Part shown: positions 56,949 to 64,000 of the stretch, piece by piece
Layout of the letters: every line of letters starts with the position of its first letter
Numbering within the stretch: position 1 is the stretch's first letter
NCBI GenBank assembly: GCA_029964075.1
Contig: CM057147.1
Span: forward strand, 22,837,513 to 22,901,512
Length of the DNA: 64,000 nt
Direction of reading: 5' to 3'
Origin: Patiria pectinifera
Lineage: Eukaryota > Echinodermata > Asteroidea > Valvatida > Asterinidae
Notes under the pieces: generated by a model
The model's input: the letters and a program-made list of their open reading frames with translations, nothing else
Database searches by the model: none
Told to the model about the DNA's origin: nothing
Made by a program: the position numbers and the translations under genes

Positions 56949-57084
56949 CTTGCGACCTACTTGGATTGACTTGATGATTGTTGTGATTGAAACTATGTTG
57001 TGAAAAAGAAAAGACTTATTTGAAAGTAACGACTTCCTCCGTCACTGTTCTTGACTTGTCCTGTTACGTCTGACCTTTCCTAAC

Positions 57085-57235
57085 GGCCTTGCCGATTAAC
57101 TTGCGATTTACTTGCGATTAACTTGTGATTAACTTGTGATTGACTTGTGTTTGACGCGATTGTACTTTTGTTTACTTACGACCTTGCTTGTGACTGACTT
57201 GTGATTTAAGTGTGACTGACGTTGTTACAAATCTG
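57085..57235 (-). repeat. 11-bp minisatellite, opposite orientation
   Basis: Units such as ACTTGTGATTA/ACTTGTGATTG are the reverse complement of the AAGTCAATCAC units at 9134-10254, so the same repeat family occurs 47 kb away in another context. Confidence 0.8.
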
Positions 57236-58016
57236 TTTTAAAATGATATGGTAAACCATATGTAAACGAAAGTCAACACAGAAAGCAATAAAGTTTGAGA
57301 TGATCTGAAAAAAGTCTATGTTGTAGACCATTATACTAGAGACTTGGCTCCGTGGATAACGGTGATACTCAGACTAAAAAAGTAACCGGCTGTCAGCGAA
57401 AAGGTGATGTGCATTGCGTTTCACTGATTTTCGTGTGGATTTTTCATGCCATGCAAAGATAAATATAATATCTGCTTTGCAGCATCCGTGGAATGGTATG
57501 ACCGCCTACCTGGGTATTATGCACACTTCATCCATAACAAAATACGATTGCCAAATGTGGTTCAGTGAAGCAACTAATGGCATTATATACAGGCCAGACA
57601 ACTCCATTCTTGGTATTCACACACGTACCCCGGCGGACCATTCATTGCAATATGCCTAATAATGGAGCTATAAACACTTTCCAAAGCTAGGGGCACATCA
57701 ATGACAGTTTGTCATCAACCAAAAGGTTCCTGGATACAAAATACGATACCCAAGCCAACTAGCCAAAATATAGACAGCCCTAGGCAATTATCGTCAATGC
57801 TAGTTGTATCAGTTTCCACGTCTACACGGTACAAATGCATAAAATGTAGCCTGACCTGGACAGTGATGTCTGGTGGGCGATGTGTGGTCATCTTTCTTTC
57901 TGAGATTTCAAGTCCTAACTTTAAATCGGGGCCTATTCCTAAGCTGTCAATTTGTCGAAAGTCATGAAACCGTGCAACACATACCAATATGCGAAAATTG
58001 GCAAATATAGCGCGAC

Positions 58017-58171
58017 ATGTGACACAGGGAAACCCTCTCCCCTTTTGTGTTGGTCATTGTGTTACCAGAATCTCAGGAATTCTTTTGAGATATCTGGGGG
58101 ATGTTAGGTAACAATAGTCTAGGGGTGTAAAGGGTATAGGGAGATAGGGGAGGGGGTACCCTCTGTCACAT
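58017..58171. repeat. MITE-like unit, copy 1 (ATGTGACASAGGG ends)
   Basis: ATGTGACACAGGGAAACCC is mirrored by GGGGGTACCCTCTGTCACAT. The interior (TGTGTTACCAGAAT, GAGATATCTGGGGGATG) and the outer ATCGTGCTGGGTAT match the unit at 59303. Confidence 0.7.
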
Positions 58172-59302
58172 ATCGTGCTGGGTATTGAAACGATGAGAAT
58201 GGTCTAGAGCCATTCCGAGATTCTATTTCTAACATTGCTCAGTACTTCTGCGCTGCATGTCGCCAAAATCAACCACTGAGATCTCAAACCCCAAGCAACA
58301 TAAGATTCGTGGGTTTGGACTAATAAATGCTTTGGCTATAACTTAAAGGTATTGATATTTCCGCCCATCACATATGGTTATCATAATAAACTTGATACTT
58401 TTTTTAACTGTTTATTAAAAACGAAACGGGAGACTACATACTTCTAGACACTGAAGGAGTGATATCCCTACGTGACCCTTACGGAGACGAATCATTAAGA
58501 TTTCAATGCCCTTTAAGGTCATCGACCCTTTTATTTCTGCATCACAAATTTACAGAGCATTAGCCATAATACTTGGATTTACTGACTGGGGATTCATTTA
58601 CAACACCGACAGACATTCCATCATGGTTCTTCCATCGTTTAAAAGAGGATACATACATAAACTCAAATGAAGTGGAAACAAACATTTTTTTAACATTTAA
58701 AATGGGATACACATGTACTTAAATTACCTGGACAAACAAGCCGTATGAGTCTGATACGTTTAATGCCTGCAAATGTTACCCGAGCTGGTCGAAGTATTTC
58801 TGCACTTTTGTCTTTGTCAGAAATTTGAGGATCTATATTCACTGATATTTTAAATTAAAGCCAAGGCAGCCCCTTGCAAAAACATCCTTTTCTGTAGGTT
58901 GCTAAAGTAATGCATCACGAAGGCCCACGATTCACCATCAGAAGATAAGCAAACATCAAGTGACAAACAATCCCCAATAATTACGCAATTCTGCCTAACA
59001 TCTTCCCACGCAAACTTGTTCTTTGTGTCGATCACTAATCTGGAGCATTCACTCGTGAGTCAGAAAGCGCAGCGTATTGACGTAACATTAACAACACGCG
59101 TGTGGTTGTTTTGAATACAATATGCTGTGCGTACCTCCTTTAATACGAAAGTTGGTTCCAGAGAAAGTTTCTATTTCGTTTTTCCAAAGGACCATTCCCA
59201 GCTTTTCAAATCTTCTCGCGCACACATACTGCTATCTGGGCCATCGTTAAGAAGGTTTTTACCTTTTCATGTTTCTCGAAAATACATATGTATAGCAAGA
59301 TT

Positions 59303-59480
59303 ATGTGACAGAGGGAACTCCCCTCCAGTCCTCTTTTGTGTTTGCCATTGTGTTACCAGAAATTCAGGATTTTTTTTTGATTTTTTTTTTTTTTGGGGGA
59401 GATATCTCGGGGGTGCTAGGTATAGCAATAGTTGAGGGTGTGTGTAGGGTATACGGACATGGGGTACCCCTCTGTTACAT
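59303..59480. repeat. MITE-like unit, copy 2
   Basis: ATGTGACAGAGGGAACTCCCC to GGGGTACCCCTCTGTTACAT. Interior TGTGTTACCAGAAATTCAGG and GAGATATCTCGGGGGTG, outer ATCGTGCTGGGTAT. It differs from copy 1 by an added T-run at 59370-59392. Confidence 0.7.
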
Positions 59481-60267
59481 ATCGTGCTGGGTATACGAAA
59501 ATCGCAACCAATCGGGAAATACAGTTCCATTGCCTGTGTCTTGTTTTAAAGAATAAGGATAAGACGGTTCGTAGAAATCAGTTGAAGATCGTGAATGGTG
59601 AAACCTTCAGTCTTCCGGCCAGGCATCCTGGGAGTTAACTCGCAATCTTTCAAGCATACTGTGCTCTTTGTTGTATGATTATGACTTCAAAGGCCTAGTT
59701 CTACATGTTCGGTTGTCAAAACCAAAGCCATGAAGAGGTAGGGGAAAATGAGCTGCGTCCCAGTTACTTGGATACAACCGGCATAAAAAAAAAACATATA
59801 GACATTTATCATGCTGCCACCATTTCAGTCATGCTCCCTGTATCCAATAACAGTTACTGAATGATAATGTTTTTGGTGCAAAAAGGAACCAGACTATTTT
59901 TCCTTCCAGCCTCGCTTTGGTTACGTTGATTTGAATTGGAAAAAAAATCAAGATCAGTTGCATTCATCGCTGCCATCTATGAGGTGTTTTTTTTAATGTC
60001 GGTGCACAAAGAGATCTACTCAAAGGTATCCCGCTGAGGTAACTTTTGTTGATAACGTGTCTTGAGGGTACATTTACAGGTATTTGTGGAACTGTTTATC
60101 AAATTGTTCAAAATTTCCAAACATTTTCCTCTACCAGTAGAAAAGTTACCAGCATGCAGTGTCTTCGGCATTATGTCTTCAGATACCCATTTATTTTAAA
60201 TATTATTATATAAACTTTGCGGGCGCTGTACACATACACAAATTATATTTCACATGAGACAACATCC

Positions 60268-60273
60268 TTTATT
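60268..60273 (-). terminator. Poly(A) signal of the SLC6 gene
   Basis: AATAAA on the minus strand (TTTATT on plus), about 230 nt after the SLC6 stop codon. Position fits a 3' UTR end; motif only. Confidence 0.45.
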
Positions 60274-60502
60274 ATACAATGTCCTTTTGAAAAAGGACAT
60301 ACTTACAGATAGTCCTCTATTGTTCTCAATTACTTTCTAAGTAACCGTGTATAATCAGATTATATATGCGCTCGTATACATTAAGGCAGCAAGGGGCGCT
60401 CTTGGAATACAGTGAAGTCGATAACATTACGATCAGAGGCGCGAACCGAATCCACGCCGACCTGAAGGTAGGATACGAAGGCAGCCGGGACGGCAGGGTG
60501 TT

Positions 60503-60583
60503 TCACACGTAGGCAATCGGACCTTTCGTATCGCAGTTAGGGTTAAGCGGCTTCTCTTGTGGACGACAACTTGCTCGGAGTCG
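60503..60583 (-). CDS. SLC6 transporter, last exon (cytosolic C-terminus)
   Basis: Acceptor TTGTTGTTGTTAG, then 26 codons and TGA; phase 0, matching the phase-0 donor of the previous exon. The peptide starts RLRASCRPQE, the basic stretch that follows TM12 in SLC6 proteins, and ends GPIAYV, a hydrophobic-x-hydrophobic tail that could bind a PDZ domain. SLC6 C-termini are short and variable, so support is mainly splice phase, position and the start of the peptide. Confidence 0.65.
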   Translation of the reverse strand, partial: RLRASCRPQEKPLNPNCDTKGPIAYV

Positions 60584-60739
60584 CTAACAACAACAACGAA
60601 ACAAAACACAAAGGGTCTTAATTTATTATCAGTTTCAGTACTCAATGAAAGCCTTGAATGTGGATCCGCAATAAGAAGGCTGATGTAGGTCTAATCATGG
60701 AGCAAGGTTTTCCTTGCTCCATGGTCTAATAAGGTATGT

Positions 60740-61035
60740 ATGATCACTTGCGTTTCATGTATTTTGTTCGTTTCCAATAACATCACCCCGCAAAATCCAA
60801 AGAAGAATGTTCGAAACCTAACCTGTTGAAGTTTCAGCTCAGTGGATGCTACACTTATCGCGTAAGCAGTGAAAAAAATAACTGCGTATGCATCGTAGAG
60901 CATGATCACAAAACACGATTTCGTTAATAAAACTCTTTATTCTAAAAATCAGTCAATTGACTGATCGGTGGAAATCACCAACATTTTTTTCTATTTCTTC
61001 GAAAATACAGCAAGCCAGACGGACTAATTTCACAG
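60740..61035. repeat. Dispersed repeat related to 30775-31060, carrying an SLC6-like fragment
   Basis: AACCTAACCTGTTGAAGTTT then CAGCTCA, TCAGTCAATTGACTGATCGG and ACAGCAAGCCA follow the same order as in the element at 30767-31101. Within it, 60884-60900 shares 17 identical bases with the SLC6 exon at 62920-62936. The minus strand reads VIMLYDAYAV there, against VIQLYDAYAV in the real exon. The 30.9-kb relative lacks this patch. Confidence 0.6.
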
Positions 61036-61468
61036 GTGTTTATACGATCTTTAATCCAAGTATGCTTTATGAGGTAGGTTACTTTTTGGTTGATCCTAGA
61101 TGCATTTGGTTGCTCACACATTTTGGACTTTCCTCTCGACTTTCTGTAAACTCCTGATTCTGTGATATCAATTGATACATGTTCTAATAAATGAATTCAA
61201 AAGGGACAGTAAACGAGGATTTTGTATATTAGATTACTCCCTTCACATGTTGCCAACAGGGGGCGCCCTGAATCCCGACCGGTGGTTAATCAGAGCCATG
61301 AATAATAATGTGACAATGGTCCAAAACCTGGATACAAAATGGTTCCTTGTGTCATAATGAATGCAGTCTTTATTGTATTTTCGATTTACATGTCCACTGA
61401 TAAACCTTAAAGGCCATTTTGTGTCCAGAGTTGTCACATGCATGGCTGCAGCGTTGTAATGTAATTAC

Positions 61469-61624
61469 CTGCATGAATGATCCAGGTGCTTCAATCAGCT
61501 TACACCCTGCGTAGACAGGAACACACATGATCGAGGAGGCGGTGAGAATCCACCCCAAGCACTCGGCCCACTCCGGGTAATCAGGGATGGGCTCGTAGTG
61601 CACTAGGGCGAAGATCACGATGAA
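61469..61624 (-). CDS. SLC6 transporter, penultimate exon (TM11 end to TM12)
   Basis: Acceptor CCGCCTAG, donor ATGCAG|GTAATT; phase 0 at both ends; 52 residues. FIVIFALVHYEPIPDYPEWA and ECLGWILTASSIMCVPVYAG match the last loop and TM12 of SLC6 sodium- and chloride-coupled neurotransmitter/amino-acid transporters (family pattern YPxWAxxLGWxxALSSxxCIP). These proteins use the LeuT fold in the plasma membrane. KLIEAPGSFMQ leads into the cytosolic tail. Confidence 0.92.
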
Positions 61625-61682
61625 CTAGGCGGTAAAGCCAGGAGAAAAACAAAGGTAGTTAAGAATCTCGAAGAACACAATA

Positions 61683-62140
61683 CAGTGGAAGGCCACTATA
61701 ACGAACATCGTGGGATCCACTAAAATTGTTCGTACTAGCGATCGTTCTTTTATAGCGATTGCCATACATTAGTGAAACTCTCGATCTAATGATCATTGTT
61801 AAAGTTTAGTTGCAATTTACAAACCACGCGCGGACACGCCGAACTTGTCCATTCATCTTTCATTTAGCAGAACTTGATCACCCTGCACGCCCTGGTACTG
61901 ACTGAAATACGACTTGAGCACGGTGCAACTATTGAACCATGTAATTAAGTTGAATGTTCACGGGTTGGTCTTCCGTTTGATCCTTGGGGAAATAATAACC
62001 ATTTGTCACTCTTATGTTGACATTTTCCAACAACAATGTTCGGTACGTTTTGTACGCCAAAATCAGGAGCCAAGGTTGATGTTCGGTATAGCCGAATGTT
62101 CGGTATAGCGGTGTTCGGTATAGCGACGTTCCACACAGCG
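61683..62140. mobile_element. pogo/Tigger-type MITE, degenerate
   Basis: Left CAGTGGAAGGCCACTATAAC then GAAC; right GTATAGCGACGTTCCAC, a decayed mirror. GTTCGGTATAGC is repeated three times near the right end. Same family as 50526-50867. Lies in the SLC6 intron between the TM10/11 and TM12 exons. Confidence 0.65.
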
Positions 62141-62756
62141 CGAGACCGCCATGCCACGCCCTTTTCCAATGATATCGTTCTAAAATACAAAGGAGAGTCA
62201 GCAAGTCTTCAACACAAGTTAATTTGCAGTAAAGGGCTGGTTGCCCTTAAAATCGCTTTGTGTTGAGTTGGGATTGGTTTGGGTTTATTCAGTTTTAAAA
62301 AAGTAGTACTTTTTGGGTGGAGTCGGTGGGTTTCAACTTACACGGGTTGGTTTCTTTTGGGTTAGGAAGTTGATTTTGATCCTCAGTAGGTTGGCTTGGG
62401 TTGGGATGGGTTGATCTTGGTTTTCTGTGCTCTGGTCTGTTTCTGTTTGGTTTTCGGTAATTATTTTAATTTATGTTATAATTTTTAATTTGATCAACCA
62501 TGCATGCTTGAGCCAGTTGGTTAAGATTGATTCCTATAACTTTTGAACTGATGAATTCTATAAACGGAGTTTCAAATCGGCGATTTCAGTTGTTTTTTGT
62601 TCCGAAGGATTGAAGAACTATGTTTGGGTGGGTTAGTTTAGATAGAAGGTATACATATTGCCATAATAATAACTTCATATAAGGCCTATACATATAATTA
62701 ATGTTTGGCTAAATGGGTTAACATCAGGTGGAGTCTATTACAAGAGATGTACTCAC

Positions 62757-62957
62757 GCATATGGCAGTCGGGCTCAAGAAGCGCCAGCAGATCACCCAGA
62801 AGGTACCGGGCTTATGGCCGATCATCGCCTTGATGTCACTGCCCATAGCCCGCACGCCGTAGCACCAAGCCACAGCAACTGCCTCAAGGGCGACTATGGC
62901 TAGGATAGTGACTGACACGGCGTATGCATCGTAGAGCTGGATAACGTACTGCCCGCC
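62757..62957 (-). CDS. SLC6 transporter exon (TM10-TM11)
   Basis: Acceptor CACCGTGACAG, donor ATATGC|GTGAGT; phase 0 at both ends; 67 residues. GGQYVIQLYDAYAVSVTILA is the GG-x-Y start of TM10. WCYGVRAMGSDIKAMIGHKP contains the WxYG and DIxxMIGxxP intracellular-loop signature. FWVICWRFLSP starts TM11. Family membership is secure. The substrate (GABA, glycine, betaine, other amino acid) cannot be fixed without the N-terminal substrate-site exons, which lie beyond the window. Confidence 0.95.
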
Positions 62958-63187
62958 CTGTCACGGTGAAACAGAAATGGGAAAATACTGTGGCACATTT
63001 GCTGACCAAAGACAGCTTTTTTACAATATGAGAACTTTCTTATTTCTAAGGAGAGAACTTAGCGACCAGACAATCAGAGTGTTAATCATAAACACTAAAG
63101 TGTTTGATCCAAAAACTTTGAAAATGAAAAACTAAGGTGAAAACTAAATCTACTCGATAGAATGAACTTCCCTACTTCCACTCTTCT

Positions 63188-63240
63188 GTCTTTGGTTTTA
63201 ATTTATTAGGCCAAACTTTCGTTCGGCCGATGAAAAATTA
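63188..63240 (+). repeat. Direct repeat, copy 1 (partner at the window end)
   Basis: ATTAGGCCAAACTTTCGTTC then GGCCGATGAAAAATTA is identical at 63205-63240 and 63965-64000, with weaker similarity about 17 bp further left. The period is 760 bp. The window ends inside the second copy, so its full extent is unknown. Confidence 0.85.
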
Positions 63241-63654
63241 CTCAAACTCTTCAATTTGCTCACCTGCACGGAAATCTTTAGTAAAAGGCGAAAGATTTGT
63301 GCGAAAATGCAGATGGGCCAGAGCTTTTCATACTTTTTATTTGATAAGCAACAGCGAAGTAGCTGGGACGGTTCCACATAGCAGTCACAGTATTAAAAAG
63401 CGTGTGAATACGTGCCCTCGTGGAAGACACGCCCTTCTCTGGGCCCATCCCACATTGTGATTGTTTACCCAACTATAGCGTCATAACCACTCCTAACAAC
63501 AGAACTTCTATTGAGCTTCTAACAAAAGAAATTATTCAGCCCGCAGTTTCACAACTGCAGGAACTTTCATAACCCTCCCTGCTATTTTCAAGTTTCACTC
63601 CCAATTTTTTTTTGCATATTTTGAACATTTGTTATTTTTCTAGCAAAACAAATA

Positions 63655-63745
63655 CCGTAATTTTCGGAATATAAGCCGCGGCTTATACGTTGATTTTGCC
63701 CATGAAAATGTTTACTGCGGCTTATACACAGGGCGGCTTATACGC
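63655..63745 (+). repeat. Possible end of a hAT-type MITE (ACCGTAATTTTCGG)
   Basis: ACCGTAATTTTCGGAATATA then AGCCGCGGCTTATA resembles the end of a widespread hAT-related MITE group. GCGGCTTATAC repeats three times. The opposite end is not found before the window end. Confidence 0.45.
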
Positions 63746-64000
63746 TGAGCCTTAAAGAATAAAAATAAGATTCACATGTGTATTTAATGTACTGGTATAA
63801 GAAGAGATCTGTTGCTGAAAGTCATTAACAAACCGAAACCACGTCCCACGTATAAAAAGGTACCGAGCGGTAAAAAGTACGGTGAAAGCGCGTATATTAT
63901 GGAATAACTGACGACCAAGTTATTCAGATAATTCACGTATCGATTCTTTCTTTGGATTTGATTAATTAGGCCAAACTTTCGTTCGGCCGATGAAAAATTA

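Noticed and set aside
58850..59035. 61-codon minus-strand frame as an SLC6 exon
   Set aside because: It has no transporter signature and lies downstream of the terminal exon with its stop at 60503.

Overview
This is a piece of a metazoan nuclear genome. The genes are split into short exons with GT-AG introns, the introns run to 16 kb, non-coding DNA is AT-rich, and transposon remains are dense. The gene content (a Bcr-type RhoGEF with an oligomerisation domain, an SLC6 transporter, a class A GPCR) fits an animal. The mix of DIRS retroelement, tRNA-derived SINEs, many short foldback/MITE families and the very frequent word TACATGTA suggests a marine invertebrate, most likely an echinoderm; that placement is inference. 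A run of exactly 500 N (51888-52387) is an assembly gap of probably unknown true size.

Layout. 1-3450: an intronless class A GPCR on the minus strand with its own TATA box and poly(A) signal. 3451-8845: a degraded DIRS-type retrotransposon with the diagnostic inverted terminal repeats and internal complementary region. 8871-10590: a foldback hairpin, then a tandem duplication carrying two copies of the last exon of a TRMT2A-like tRNA methyltransferase, each preceded by an 11-bp minisatellite. 10840-16172: a foldback element and a 1.76-kb non-coding tandem duplication. 16529-51539: eight phase-compatible exons of a BCR-like gene on the plus strand (about 566 residues: coiled coil, two YxN motifs, proline-rich part, most of the DH domain); its introns hold nearly all the mobile elements listed. 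51888-52387: gap. 54263-54406: a signal-peptide first exon of an unidentified minus-strand gene. 60503-62957: the last three exons of a minus-strand SLC6 neurotransmitter transporter.

The genes do not form one pathway. The strongest functional reading is the BCR-like gene: a coiled coil for oligomerisation, a tyrosine motif like the one that docks Grb2 in human BCR, SH3-ligand motifs, and a Rho guanine-exchange domain. PH, C2 and RhoGAP exons are not found before the gap or recognised after it.

The most unusual signals are structural. Two hairpins of nearly equal size have unrelated arms but the same 19-nt core. A TTAA-flanked MITE family keeps a perfect central palindrome through a paired substitution. 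Both TRMT2A terminal exons stay open. A fragment of SLC6 coding sequence sits inside an intronic repeat.
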